Source: Alphaproteobacteria bacterium | GTDB lineage: Bacteria; Pseudomonadota; Alphaproteobacteria; UBA8366 | Assembly (NCBI GenBank): GCA_029861675.1 | Contig: JAOTYV010000012.1 | Location: 1-33,762 of the forward strand | Length of the DNA: 33,762 nt | Reading direction: 5' to 3' | In this document: positions 18,416-27,497 of the stretch, one piece after another | Position numbering within the stretch: the stretch's first letter is position 1 | Layout of the letters: the number at the start of each line of letters is the position of its first letter | Made by a program: the position numbers and the translations under genes | The notes under the pieces: generated by a model | Databases searched by the model: none | What the model saw: only the letters and a program-made list of their open reading frames with translations | What the model was told of the DNA's origin: nothing

Positions 18416-20256
18416 GCGGTTTTCTTTCGCGTTCGGGCGGGCGCCCGCTTGGCGCGTTTCGGCCGCTGGGGCGGTTTGGCGGTTTGTGGCGGAACCTGCG
18501 GCGCTTGCGAGGATTGCGGCGCCGGCTTTGCCAATTGCCTAGCCTGCGGCTGCAGCTGCTGGAGCACCGCCGGCGCCGGTCCTGCCATTGCCACCCGGCC
18601 GCTATCCAGAACAAGCAACGTGCCGCATGCGGCCAGGAGCACCGGGCTGTGCGTCACCACCAGCACGGTGCTTTGGCGCGCCATGTCCTGCAGCGCCTTC
18701 GCGATTTCGCGCTCCGCATCGTTGTCGAGATTGCTCGTCGGCTCATCCAGCAGCAGGACCGGGGGCGCCCCGAGGAACGCGCGCGCCAAGGCAATCCTTT
18801 GCAGTTGTCCGCGGGACAGATTTGCTCCCGCCTCGCCGACATCCGACGCGTATCCGTCCGGCAGATCGATGATGAATTGATGGGCCGTCGCCACTTTCGC
18901 GGCCGCAATGACCGCATCGTCCGGCGCCCCGGGATCGGCAATCCGGATATTGTCGCGAATGCTGCCGGAAAACAGCACGCATTCCTGCGGCATATAACCG
19001 ATCCAGCGGGACAATTCCGCCCGCGTGAACTGCAGGATATCCGCATCGTCGAGCATCACGCGCCCATCGTCCGGCGCATAGAGGCCCGCGATGATTTTCA
19101 GCAGCGTGCTCTTGCCGCAGCCGTTGCGGCCGATGATGCCGTGCATGCCGCCCGGTCCGATACGGCCGTCGATTTTATCCAAGACGTTTCCACCGTCTTC
19201 CGAATATCCGAAGGAAACGGTCTCGAGCCGGATCGTGCCGTTGGGCCGGCCGAGTGAGATCGGCGATTCGCCGCGTTCTTCCGGCAGGGCAAACACGCGG
19301 TCGAGCCGCGCCATCGCCTGACGGGTTTGCGTCAGGCTGCGCCATTGCCCGACGAGCTGCGTCATCGGTGCGATCATGCGGCCGCCCAGCATGTTGGCGG
19401 CGATCAGCGCGCCGATCGTCATCTCCTGGCCGAGGATCGCGAGGGCGCCGACCGTGGTCATTGCGACGGTTGTGCCTGTCATCATCACATGGGCAAGAAT
19501 CTGATGGCCGTCGGTTTTTTCACCGCGGTCTTGCGAGGCGGCTATCGCCTCGGCGTGCCGCGACTCCCACCGGGGCCGCACACCGTCGGCGAGCGCGAGC
19601 GCCTTGACGGTCGCACGGCCGGCGACCAACTCGTTCAGCAGCTCCTCCCGCGACAGGCTGGATTGGCGTTCCGCGGGCGCCGAATGGCCCATTTGGCCAC
19701 CCGCGCGCCACGCCAGCGCCATGAACAGCACCAAGGCGACGACCAGAACCCAGGCAACGGGCGCCGCGATGATGAATATCAGGATGAAGAACAATATGGC
19801 GAAGGGCAGATCCACCGCCATCGCCGCCGTCGGGCCCGATACGGCATTGCGGACTACATCGATGTCGCGAAACAGCGACTGCCAATACGCCGAAGGACGC
19901 CCCTCCAGCACCCTCAGCGGCAGGTTCAAAATCTTGTCGAATAGCCGCCGTCCGACCACAACATCGATACGCAATCCAATTGACTGGAATATCTTGCTGC
20001 GCGACCGCCGCAGCACATAGTCGAACACCACCACCAAGGCCATGCCGAAAACCAGGCCTTGCAAGGTGGTCAGCCCCGCATGGAAAACCACGCGGTCATA
20101 GACCTGCAGCACGAAGACAGGGGTCGCCAACGCCAAGAGGTTCACAAACAACGAAACCAATAGCGTGTCGCGCGCCGCCCCGCGCGCATCCGACAGGGCG
20201 TCCCACAGCCATGGGTGCCGCCGCGCATCTTGGGTTTTTCGTTCCTGCCCAGGCAT
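18412..20256 (-). CDS. Type I secretion ABC transporter (permease-ATPase)
   Basis: A protein of about 614 residues with an N-terminal six-helix exporter domain and a C-terminal ATPase. Walker A is GRNGCGKST (376-384), Walker B VLLLDEPTSNLD, H-loop VVTHSP. The ABC signature is LSRGQLQ (480-486), with Arg where Gly is usual. It has no N-terminal C39 peptidase domain, so it exports uncleaved substrates, as PrtD/LapB-type systems do. The last 55 residues form a low-complexity tail rich in Pro, Ala, Gln, then Lys/Arg. ATG at 20256 is preferred over a TTG at 20274. It heads a three-gene operon divergent from the adenylate cyclase gene. No RTX or other substrate gene is in view. Confidence 0.93.
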   Translation of the reverse strand: MPGQERKTQDARRHPWLWDALSDARGAARDTLLVSLFVNLLALATPVFVLQVYDRVVFHAGLTTLQGLVFGMALVVVFDYVLRRSRSKIFQSIGLRIDVVVGRRLFDKILNLPLRVLEGRPSAYWQSLFRDIDVVRNAVSGPTAAMAVDLPFAILFFILIFIIAAPVAWVLVVALVLFMALAWRAGGQMGHSAPAERQSSLSREELLNELVAGRATVKALALADGVRPRWESRHAEAIAASQDRGEKTDGHQILAHVMMTGTTVAMTTVGALAILGQEMTIGALIAANMLGGRMIAPMTQLVGQWRSLTQTRQAMARLDRVFALPEERGESPISLGRPNGTIRLETVSFGYSEDGGNVLDKIDGRIGPGGMHGIIGRNGCGKSTLLKIIAGLYAPDDGRVMLDDADILQFTRAELSRWIGYMPQECVLFSGSIRDNIRIADPGAPDDAVIAAAKVATAHQFIIDLPDGYASDVGEAGANLSRGQLQRIALARAFLGAPPVLLLDEPTSNLDNDAEREIAKALQDMARQSTVLVVTHSPVLLAACGTLLVLDSGRVAMAGPAPAVLQQLQPQARQLAKPAPQSSQAPQVPPQTAKPPQRPKRAKRAPARTRKKTA

Positions 20257-20450
20257 TTCTGGTTCTGCGTCCAAAATCCAATCTGGCCGGGATCGTAAAT
20301 CCTCTTTGGTTTCCAGATGATTAACATTTGATAAAGGCTGTTGTGCGATTGTTCCGTCGCGCGCGCCATGACCGCGGCCGGTCTTAGCGTGGATAAGGAC
20401 AGTACCCCGCCGGATCCCAGAATCGGCAGACTGGCACGAGGTTCGAACAG

Positions 20451-22970
20451 GTGACCGAATCCGCGATCCCGCTCAACACCCAATCGGGGAGGCAACGCCT
20501 TCCCGTAATGCAGCGGCTGCGCCGGTCCCTGAGACGCCCAACGCCGCGGATTTCCGACCCGCAGTCGAATTTCAACCGCCCACGCTGGAAACGCCTGATC
20601 CCCGGGACCGGAACGCTGGTAGCCTTGTCACTGCTGCTTGCCGCGTTGTCTGTCCGCATCGCCGACCCTGCCCCGGTAGAGGCTTTCCGGGTAAAAGCCT
20701 TCGACCTGTATCAGAACCTCTGGCCACGGCCGATCGGGAACCATCCGGTCGCGATCATCGATCTCGACGAAAAAAGCCTGAGCGAATTCGGCCAATGGCC
20801 GTGGCCGCGCACCTTGGTTGCCGAACTGATCGAGAAACTGGGCGCGGCGGGCGTTCTTGTTGTCGGATTCGACACGATTTTTGCCGAGTATGACCGCCTG
20901 TCGCCAGCGCAAATCGCCGATTTGATACCGATCCTAAACGCAAGGGAGCGCGCTGCACTCAAGAAGCTTCCGAGCAACGAATCAATTATGGCCAGGGCCA
21001 TGGCCAAGACCAAAACCGTGCTGGGTCATGCGGGTCTCGAAACACCGCTGCCGGCGGGCCGCGCCAAGACGATGATCCGATCACCGGTGCGCGCCATGGC
21101 GGGCGGCGATCCCCGCCCCTTTCTGCCTTCCTATGCCAGCCTGTTGCCCAACGTTCCGGAGCTCGAGGCGGCGGCGGCCGGGCATGGTGTCTTTTCGCTC
21201 GGCGCAGAACGGGACGGTAAGGTCCGCCGTGTGCCGTTGGTGGTAAGCATCGGCAAGGATATATGGCCGACCCTCACGCTCGAGATGCTGCGCGCGGCCT
21301 ATGGCGACAATACTCTGATCACACGGCGCAACGTGGCCGGCATGGAATCGGTCCAACTGCAAATACGCAGAGAGCTGGGCAGCGGGCATTTCGTCGTTCC
21401 GACCGACGCAAATGGCCGCATCTGGGTCCATTACAGCAAGCCCGATCAGTTCAACACCCCGAATAACGCGGGCCGACTTTATATTTCCGCCGCCGATGTC
21501 CTGAAGGACCGGGTACCCGCCGAACGCCTGCGCGACAAGTTCGTTATTGTCGGCACCTCGGCGGTCGGTCTCAAGGATCTTCGCGATACGCCGGTTCTCA
21601 ATCGCATGCCCGGCGTCGAGATTCACGCGAATATTCTCGAGCAAGTTTTCGCCGCCGAAGCCGACTATACCGCCGCCGTCCAAAGGAGGATTTCGGAACT
21701 CCGGCAAAATTCCGTAGGTAAATCGGCGGCCGCCCAGATTGCGATTTCCGAATTGGACAAGGAGGATTTCTTCCTCCGCTACCCGAACTATTCAAACAGC
21801 GCAGAGTTGTTTCTGACATTCCTGGCCGGCCTGATTTTGATGATCCTGATCCCGCGTGCCGGTCCGGTAAAAACACTCTTTGTGCTGGGAGCCGGCGGAA
21901 CAATTCTTGTAGTGTTCGGCGGGTACCTTTACAACGCGCACAAATTGCTGCTTGACCTCACCTATCCGGGCTCAACCATGATCGCCCTCTACGCGGTCCT
22001 GGCGTTCGGCAACTACACCCGGGAAGCGGCAGAGAAAAAACAGGTCCGCAGCGCCTTTCGGCAGTATCTGTCACCGACCCTGGTGGAGCAGCTCGCGGAT
22101 AATCCCGACCGGCTCCAGCTCGGCGGTCAGTCGAAGGAAATGACGTTCCTGTTTTGCGACGTCCGCGATTTCACGTCGATATCGGAATCCTATAAATCCG
22201 ACCCGCAGGCGCTGACCATTCTGATCAACCGCCTGCTCACGCCGCTGTCCGAAGCGATCCTGGCGCACAGCGGCACCATCGACAAGTATATGGGCGACTG
22301 CGTGATGGCGTTCTGGAATGCGCCGATGGACGTGGAGGATCATGAACGCCACGCCTGCAACGCCGCGCTCGACATGCTGGTCGCGCTCGAACAGATCAAC
22401 CGGACCCGGTTTGCCGAAGCCATGGACGCCGGCATGGAGTACATCCCGCTGCGTGTCGGCATCGGTCTGAATACCGGCGAATGCGTCGTCGGCAATATGG
22501 GCTCGGCGCAACGATTCGATTACTCGGTTCTGGGCGATTCCGTGAATCTCGCCGCGCGGCTCGAGGCCTATTCCAGCGACTACGGCGTGACCATCGTGCT
22601 TGGCGAAGCCACGGCAGAGAAGGTCAAGGATCAGTTCGCCTTGCTCGAACTCGATCAGATCACCGTCAAGGGCCGGAGCGAGGCATCGACCGTTTATGGC
22701 CTCATCGGCGACCAAACCCTGCTCGAGGACGATACCTTCCACACGCTGAAAACGCTCAACAGCCGGATGCTCCGCGCCTACCGCGCCCAGAAATGGCGCG
22801 AAGCCTCGTTGCTGGCGGGCCAATGCGCGGCGATGGATCATGCGCCGGACGGCCTGTATGCGCTCTACCGCGAGCGCATCGAAGCCTATCAGATTGATCC
22901 GCCGGCTGAAGACTGGGACGGCATATTCATCGCGACCACGAAGAAAGGCCAGCCTGCCAACCTCAGTTGA
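20451..22970 (+). CDS. CHASE2 domain adenylate cyclase
   Basis: An 839-residue membrane sensor. A first membrane helix (about 48-66) leads to a periplasmic CHASE2 domain (about 75-440: VAIIDLDEKSLSEFGQWPWPR, VVGFDTIFAEYDR, KFVIVGTSAVGLKD), then three membrane segments (about 445-530) and a class III cyclase domain (560-755). Key residues are complete: metal-binding D570 and D616, adenine-specific K612 and D690, and transition-state N699 and R703. So it should make cAMP rather than cGMP. The start is GTG at 20451; a GAGG lies about 14 bases upstream. ATG at 20508 is an alternative. It probably senses an unknown periplasmic signal and is divergent from the secretion operon. Confidence 0.92.
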   Translation: MTESAIPLNTQSGRQRLPVMQRLRRSLRRPTPRISDPQSNFNRPRWKRLIPGTGTLVALSLLLAALSVRIADPAPVEAFRVKAFDLYQNLWPRPIGNHPVAIIDLDEKSLSEFGQWPWPRTLVAELIEKLGAAGVLVVGFDTIFAEYDRLSPAQIADLIPILNARERAALKKLPSNESIMARAMAKTKTVLGHAGLETPLPAGRAKTMIRSPVRAMAGGDPRPFLPSYASLLPNVPELEAAAAGHGVFSLGAERDGKVRRVPLVVSIGKDIWPTLTLEMLRAAYGDNTLITRRNVAGMESVQLQIRRELGSGHFVVPTDANGRIWVHYSKPDQFNTPNNAGRLYISAADVLKDRVPAERLRDKFVIVGTSAVGLKDLRDTPVLNRMPGVEIHANILEQVFAAEADYTAAVQRRISELRQNSVGKSAAAQIAISELDKEDFFLRYPNYSNSAELFLTFLAGLILMILIPRAGPVKTLFVLGAGGTILVVFGGYLYNAHKLLLDLTYPGSTMIALYAVLAFGNYTREAAEKKQVRSAFRQYLSPTLVEQLADNPDRLQLGGQSKEMTFLFCDVRDFTSISESYKSDPQALTILINRLLTPLSEAILAHSGTIDKYMGDCVMAFWNAPMDVEDHERHACNAALDMLVALEQINRTRFAEAMDAGMEYIPLRVGIGLNTGECVVGNMGSAQRFDYSVLGDSVNLAARLEAYSSDYGVTIVLGEATAEKVKDQFALLELDQITVKGRSEASTVYGLIGDQTLLEDDTFHTLKTLNSRMLRAYRAQKWREASLLAGQCAAMDHAPDGLYALYRERIEAYQIDPPAEDWDGIFIATTKKGQPANLS

Positions 22971-23044
22971 CGCGGCGTCATCCTCACGGTTATCTGCACC
23001 CCGTTTTGTGTTGATGTATCCAGCCATTTTCGGGGACGCGATTG

Positions 23045-24196
23045 GTGGCCACCGCTCAACCCCTTGCAGGATTGCGCGCGATCGAAATCGGCGCCAGCGT
23101 GGCGGCGCCGTACGGCGCATGGATTCTGGCCGAGCTCGGCGCGGAAGTCATCAAGGTTGAACGGCCCGGCAAAGGGGATGATGCCCGCCATTGGGGGCCG
23201 CCCTTCTGGCAGGACATGGCGGCGATGTTCCTGGCGATCAATCGCCACAAGAAGTCGATCACCGTGGATATGCGGGACGACGCGGAACGCGCCCGGTTGC
23301 GCACGCTGATCATCAAAACGGCGGATGTGGTGATTCAGAACATGCGACCGGGCAAGGTCGAGGCGCTCGGCCTCGGCGCCGACTCGCTGCGGGCCGAGAA
23401 ACCGTCGCTGATCTACTGCAACATGGGCGCCTTCGGCAAACAGGGCCCGTTCAAGGACCGGCCGGGCTACGACCCGCTGATGCAGGCATTCGGCGGACTG
23501 ATGAGCGTAACCGGCGAAGCCGGGCAGCCGCCGGTCCGCGTCGGCACGTCGATCATGGATATGGGGACCGGCATGTGGGCGGTGATCGGTATCCTGTCGG
23601 CGCTCCGCGAACGTGAGAATACCGGGGCCGGTATGACCGTCGACGCCTCGCTTTACGAAACGTCGGTCGGATGGATGACCACGCATATCGCCAAATTCGG
23701 TATCGATGGCGTCGTGCCGGGACGGCACGGTTCCGGCGTTGCGGGGATCGTTCCCTACCAGGCCTATGAATGCGCGGACGGCTTTCTCGTCGTGGCCGCC
23801 GGCAACGACGCGCTGTTCAAGGCGCTGGCCGGCGTGCTGGACCTGCCGCATTTGACCGAGGACGCGCGCTTCCGCGGTAACCCGGACCGGGTGAAGAACG
23901 CGGCCGACCTCAACGCGCTGATCATGCCGGTCTTCAAAGCCGAACCGCGCGCGCATTGGCAGGAGAAACTGGACGCCGCCGGCATTCCCTGCGGTCCGAC
24001 CCAATCCACCGCCGAAGTGCTCGACCATCCGCAGACCCGTGCGCTCGGCATCGTGCAGGATCCACCAAATGACGGCCCGGCGCTGTCCGGTCTGCCGCTC
24101 TCGTTCGGCGGCGTACGGCCGCCCCTTACCCGGGGCGGACCGGCAATTGGCGAACATAATGAGGAAATACTCGGGGATCCCCGGCTCGACGACTGA
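23045..24196 (+). CDS. Class III (CaiB/BaiF) CoA-transferase
   Basis: A 383-residue family III CoA-transferase. It opens with LAGLRAIEIGASVAAPYGAWILAELGAEVIKVERP, the usual Rossmann start with CoA-binding region, and contains GYDPLMQAFGGLMSVTG. The catalytic Asp that forms the acyl-aspartyl intermediate is D172 in SIMDMGTG. These enzymes move CoA between organic acids in the cytoplasm. The start is uncertain: GTG at 23045 is preferred because GGGGA lies eight bases upstream; TTG at 23042 is possible. The downstream neighbour is a close paralogue, 41 bases away, followed by an enoyl-CoA hydratase, suggesting activation of an unknown acid (or carnitine-like compound) for degradation. Confidence 0.9.
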   Translation: MATAQPLAGLRAIEIGASVAAPYGAWILAELGAEVIKVERPGKGDDARHWGPPFWQDMAAMFLAINRHKKSITVDMRDDAERARLRTLIIKTADVVIQNMRPGKVEALGLGADSLRAEKPSLIYCNMGAFGKQGPFKDRPGYDPLMQAFGGLMSVTGEAGQPPVRVGTSIMDMGTGMWAVIGILSALRERENTGAGMTVDASLYETSVGWMTTHIAKFGIDGVVPGRHGSGVAGIVPYQAYECADGFLVVAAGNDALFKALAGVLDLPHLTEDARFRGNPDRVKNAADLNALIMPVFKAEPRAHWQEKLDAAGIPCGPTQSTAEVLDHPQTRALGIVQDPPNDGPALSGLPLSFGGVRPPLTRGGPAIGEHNEEILGDPRLDD

Positions 24197-24237
24197 ACCG
24201 CCCCCCCGGCCAACAGGAATGGACGACTGGAGGAAAC

Positions 24238-25377
24238 GTGACCGATAAACTGCCGCTGGCGGGCATTCGCGTGGTCGAACTGGGGACCAGCGTCGCCGCG
24301 CCCTATGGCACCTGGATTCTGGCGACGATGGGTGCCGAAGTCATCAAGATTGAGCGGCCCGGCACCGGCGACGATTGCCGCCAATGGGGACCGCCCTCCG
24401 TCTCCGAGGATTTCCGCTCCTTCTTTCTCGCGCTCAACGCGATGAAGAAATCCGTCGTGGTCGATTTTACCAGCGAGGAAGAAGTCGCCCGGCTGCGGAA
24501 ATATATCGTGGAGAACGCCGATATCGTGGTGCAGAACCTGCGGGCCGGGCTGGTCGAGAAATTCGGCTTGTCGGCCGACGACCTGATGGCGGAAAACCCG
24601 CGCCTGATCTATTGCCACAGCGCCGCTTTCGGCACCGAAGGCCCGTACAAGGACCGCCCCGGCTACGATCCGCTGATGCAGGCCTGCGGCGGCGTCATGA
24701 GCGTCAACGGCGAGGAAGGACGCCCGCCCGCCCGGGTCGGCACCTCGATCATCGATATGGGCACCGGCATGTGGAACACAATCGGCGTGCTGACCGCGCT
24801 GCATCAGCGCAACGCAACGGGTAAGGGCTGCCGCGTCGATGCGTCCCTGTACGAAACCGCGCTCGGCTGGATGAACTATCATGCGGCGGGCTACTTCGGC
24901 ACCGGCGTGCCGGCCAAGCGGGTGGGCTCGCGCGCGCCCGGCATCGCGCCCTATCAGGCCTTCGAATGCTCGGACGGGTATCTGGTCATTGCGGGCGCGA
25001 ACGACCGGCTGTTCCGCAAGATGGCCGATGCGCTCGGCCATCCCGAGTGGGCGGATGATCCGCGCTTCGTCTCGAACCCGAGCCGGTGGGAACATATCGA
25101 GGCGCTGTGCGAAATGATGGATGCCGTCCTATCGAAGCATCCGCGCGCCCAATGGCAGGACAAGCTGGATACGGCCGGTGTGCCCAACGCGCCGACCCAG
25201 AGCATCGACGAAGCGGTGGCGCATCCTCAGACGCTGGCGCTCGGCATGCTGCAGGAAACCGACGATCAGATCTTCAAGCTGCTCGGGCTGCCGCTGCGAT
25301 TCGACGGCAACCGGCCGCCGCAGCCGATTGGCCCGCCGGCGCTCGGTGAGCACACCAAGGAAATTCTCGGAGACTAA
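24238..25377 (+). CDS. Class III (CaiB/BaiF) CoA-transferase, paralogue
   Basis: A 379-residue paralogue of the preceding transferase; the first 50 residues differ at about 15 positions and motifs are collinear throughout. The predicted catalytic aspartate is D173 in SIIDMGTG; GYDPLMQACGGVMSVNG and the C-terminal PALGEHTKEILGD are typical. GTG at 24238 follows TGGAGGAAA, a strong ribosome site. Having two transferases of one subfamily in tandem could mean a heteromeric enzyme or two related substrates. It is 17 bases upstream of the enoyl-CoA hydratase gene, so surely co-transcribed. Confidence 0.92.
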   Translation: MTDKLPLAGIRVVELGTSVAAPYGTWILATMGAEVIKIERPGTGDDCRQWGPPSVSEDFRSFFLALNAMKKSVVVDFTSEEEVARLRKYIVENADIVVQNLRAGLVEKFGLSADDLMAENPRLIYCHSAAFGTEGPYKDRPGYDPLMQACGGVMSVNGEEGRPPARVGTSIIDMGTGMWNTIGVLTALHQRNATGKGCRVDASLYETALGWMNYHAAGYFGTGVPAKRVGSRAPGIAPYQAFECSDGYLVIAGANDRLFRKMADALGHPEWADDPRFVSNPSRWEHIEALCEMMDAVLSKHPRAQWQDKLDTAGVPNAPTQSIDEAVAHPQTLALGMLQETDDQIFKLLGLPLRFDGNRPPQPIGPPALGEHTKEILGD

Positions 25378-25394
25378 CAAGGAGTAAGGGGCCA

Positions 25395-26189
25395 ATGCGC
25401 ACCGATTTCGAAACACTGAAGCTCGACCGTGTCGAGGACCACATCCTGGTGGTCACCCTCAACCGCCCCGAGCGGGCCAATGCGATGAACACCCAGATGG
25501 GGCTCGACCTGCGCGACCTGTGGCGCGACCTTTATGTCGATCAGGAGGACGTGCGCTGCGTGATCATGACCGGCACCGGCGAAAAGGCGTTCTGCGCCGG
25601 CGGCGATCTGAAGGACCGCGACGGCATGACCGACGCCCAATGGCAGCATCAGCATGCGGTATTCGAGCAGGCGGTCACCACCATGATGGACGTGCCGCCG
25701 CCGATTATCGGCGCGATCAACGGTGTGGCCTATGGCGGCGGCACCGAATTCGTCCTGCTGTGCGATTTCGCCTATGGCGCGACTCATTCCCGCTTCGCGC
25801 TGACCGAGGTGACGCTCGGCATCATGCCGGGCGCCGGCGCGACCCAGATGCTGCCCCGCGCGGTCGGCCTGCGCCGGGCCAAGGAATTCCTCATGTGCGG
25901 CGCCCCCTGCTCCGCCGAGGAAGCGCTCGAATGGGGTATCCTCAACAAGGTCTGTGAGCCGGACAAGCTGATGGACGAAGCCCTGGCCACGGCGCGTAAG
26001 ATCGCCGCGAATGCGCCGATCTCGATCCGGCAGGCCAAGAAGTCGCTCAACATGGCGGCGCAGACCGATTTCCGGAACGGCTATGTCTTCGAAATCGAGG
26101 CCTATAACCGGATGGTGCCGACCGAGGACCGCATGGAAGGCATCCGCGCGTTCAACGAAAAACGCAAACCAATCTATAAGGGGCAGTAA
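25395..26189 (+). CDS. Enoyl-CoA hydratase/isomerase family protein
   Basis: A 264-residue crotonase-fold enzyme. The oxyanion hole is formed by FCAGGDLKD (66-74) and GVAYGGGTEF (110-119). Both glutamates used by true enoyl-CoA hydratases are present: E118 in GGGTE and E138 in LTEVTLGIMPGAGATQ (rat E144 and E164). This favours hydratase activity over pure isomerase or thioesterase roles. Its ATG follows AAGGAGTAAGGGG. Together with the two CoA-transferases it can form a short route: CoA is transferred to an unsaturated acid, which is then hydrated, as in carnitine (CaiB/CaiD) metabolism; a carnitine role is only a suggestion. Confidence 0.93.
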   Translation: MRTDFETLKLDRVEDHILVVTLNRPERANAMNTQMGLDLRDLWRDLYVDQEDVRCVIMTGTGEKAFCAGGDLKDRDGMTDAQWQHQHAVFEQAVTTMMDVPPPIIGAINGVAYGGGTEFVLLCDFAYGATHSRFALTEVTLGIMPGAGATQMLPRAVGLRRAKEFLMCGAPCSAEEALEWGILNKVCEPDKLMDEALATARKIAANAPISIRQAKKSLNMAAQTDFRNGYVFEIEAYNRMVPTEDRMEGIRAFNEKRKPIYKGQ

Positions 26190-26289
26190 CAACGGGTGAG
26201 CCGGGGCCGGACTGAAGAGGTATTGGCCCCAAAATGTAATTGCACCGTAATGGCCCTGGGAACATTTGCGATTCTAGGAGCCCGCTGCC

Positions 26290-27213
26290 ATGCAACGACA
26301 CTCACTGATAACCCTCGCCGTCTTCGCCGCGATGATCGTGGCGGCGCTTTTCGTCGCCCTGCCCGCGCTGGCCGACGGCGTTCCCTACAAGCTGCCGGTG
26401 AAACGGGCGACCGTCGATTCTGCGGCGAAGCTCGCCGACTACTTCGCCGACGCGGACTATACCGTGAAGGGGATAAATCAGGCCGGCGGGGTACCGCGCA
26501 TCTTTGTCCGGCATCTGCCCGAAGGGATCGACGCGCTGCCGGCGGCGGACAAGGAAGGCCTGTTCATCCGCGTTCTGCTGCCGATGATCGCCAAGGGAAA
26601 TCACATCATCCTGCAACAGCGGGAGCGGCTTTTGGGAATTCTGCGTCAGCGCGCCGCCGGCTGGCTGCCGACCGGGAACGACCGCTATTGGCTCAGCCAA
26701 ATTGCGCAGGCCTATCAAACGAGCCCGGATAACTTCCACGCCCTTCTGCGGCGCGTCGACGTCGTTCCGGCCTCCTTGGCGCTCGCGCAAGGGATCGAGG
26801 CGAGCGCATGGGGCACGGCCGGGCCGGCGCGGACGCAAAACAACCTGTTCGCCACCCACGCGCGCGACGGCGTCACCGGCGACGCCGGTTTTCCGACCCT
26901 GATGCGCGGCGTGCTGGCGTACATGTACAAAATTAATGTCGCGGCGCGTTACAGGGAAGCGCGCTACATTCGGGCCGAAGCACGCGAAGATGGCGATTTC
27001 CCCACCGGCGACGCCATGGCGGCCGGATTGGCGACGGACCCGGAGGACGCCACCAAGTACGGCGAGGCCCTGCGCAACATCATCAGCACGCGCAACCTTG
27101 CCGCCTACGACCGCATCAAGCTGATGCCGTACGGCAAAACAGTGCTTGTCGCCCCGAGCACATCCCCGAAATCGCGCAACCGGGCCCTAAGCGCCACTAC
27201 TCCCTGGACCTAA
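26290..27213 (+). CDS. Exported Bax-like glucosaminidase
   Basis: A 307-residue exported protein. Residues 1-28 form a signal peptide (hydrophobic core at 7-25, end ALADG). The centre and C-terminus match the glucosaminidase domain of the Bax/FlgJ group (PF01832): SLALAQGIEASAWGTAGPA with predicted catalytic E170, followed by RTQNNLF, and YREARYIRAEA and YGEALRNIISTRNL as in Bax. Such enzymes cleave N-acetylglucosaminyl bonds of peptidoglycan. Here the usual Glu-Ser-(Gly/Ala)-Trp-Gly is Glu-Ala-Ser-Ala-Trp-Gly, one residue longer around the Glu. The ATG follows CTAGGAGCC. Separate promoter likely; it stands alone. Confidence 0.85.
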   Translation: MQRHSLITLAVFAAMIVAALFVALPALADGVPYKLPVKRATVDSAAKLADYFADADYTVKGINQAGGVPRIFVRHLPEGIDALPAADKEGLFIRVLLPMIAKGNHIILQQRERLLGILRQRAAGWLPTGNDRYWLSQIAQAYQTSPDNFHALLRRVDVVPASLALAQGIEASAWGTAGPARTQNNLFATHARDGVTGDAGFPTLMRGVLAYMYKINVAARYREARYIRAEAREDGDFPTGDAMAAGLATDPEDATKYGEALRNIISTRNLAAYDRIKLMPYGKTVLVAPSTSPKSRNRALSATTPWT

Positions 27214-27398
27214 GGAGGCGTCGGGCGGGGGAGTTCGGCCGGCAAAATTTATTCTCTGAAAGCAGTGGTTACGCCACGCAGCGGCAACGGCGCTTCGTGC
27301 GCCGACAGATTCCGCGCCCTCAATCTTCCCTGGTCATCGTATCGTAGCGCACCTTGTCGTGCGCCTCTGCCGGGCCGACACCCTGGCGTGCCGCATCG

Positions 27399-27428
27399 TT
27401 GTATCCGGGCGGTGACGTCTGGTAAACT
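27399..27428 (+). promoter_or_regulatory. Candidate promoter of the TauD-type dioxygenase
   Basis: TTGTAT (27399-27404) and TAAACT (27423-27428) are separated by 18 bases in the 284-base gap upstream of the dioxygenase gene. The match is moderate. A 16-base palindrome starts three bases after the -10, that is, at the expected start of transcription, which supports a regulated promoter here. Confidence 0.35.
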
Positions 27429-27430
27429 CC

Positions 27431-27446
27431 ACTTGTCCGGACAAGT
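27431..27446. promoter_or_regulatory. Perfect 16-bp palindrome, candidate operator
   Basis: ACTTGTCCGGACAAGT is a perfect inverted repeat with no spacer, 52 bases before the dioxygenase start. Half-site TTGTCC is like those bound by GntR-type dimeric repressors, though the identity of the regulator is unknown. Its place over the likely transcription start would fit repression. Confidence 0.55.
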
Positions 27447-27497
27447 TCACCGCACCCTCAGGACCGACTCAATCACCGAAGAAAGCGCTGCGTTGCC

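Noticed and set aside
22968..22980. TGACG-CGG-CGTCA hairpin at the adenylate cyclase stop as terminator
   Set aside because: Stem of five pairs without T-tract, and includes the stop codon; too weak to call.
22889..24157. Long minus-strand frame opposite the first CoA-transferase; likewise 23764-25095
   Set aside because: Both are shadows of the conserved CoA-transferases and contain no recognisable domain.
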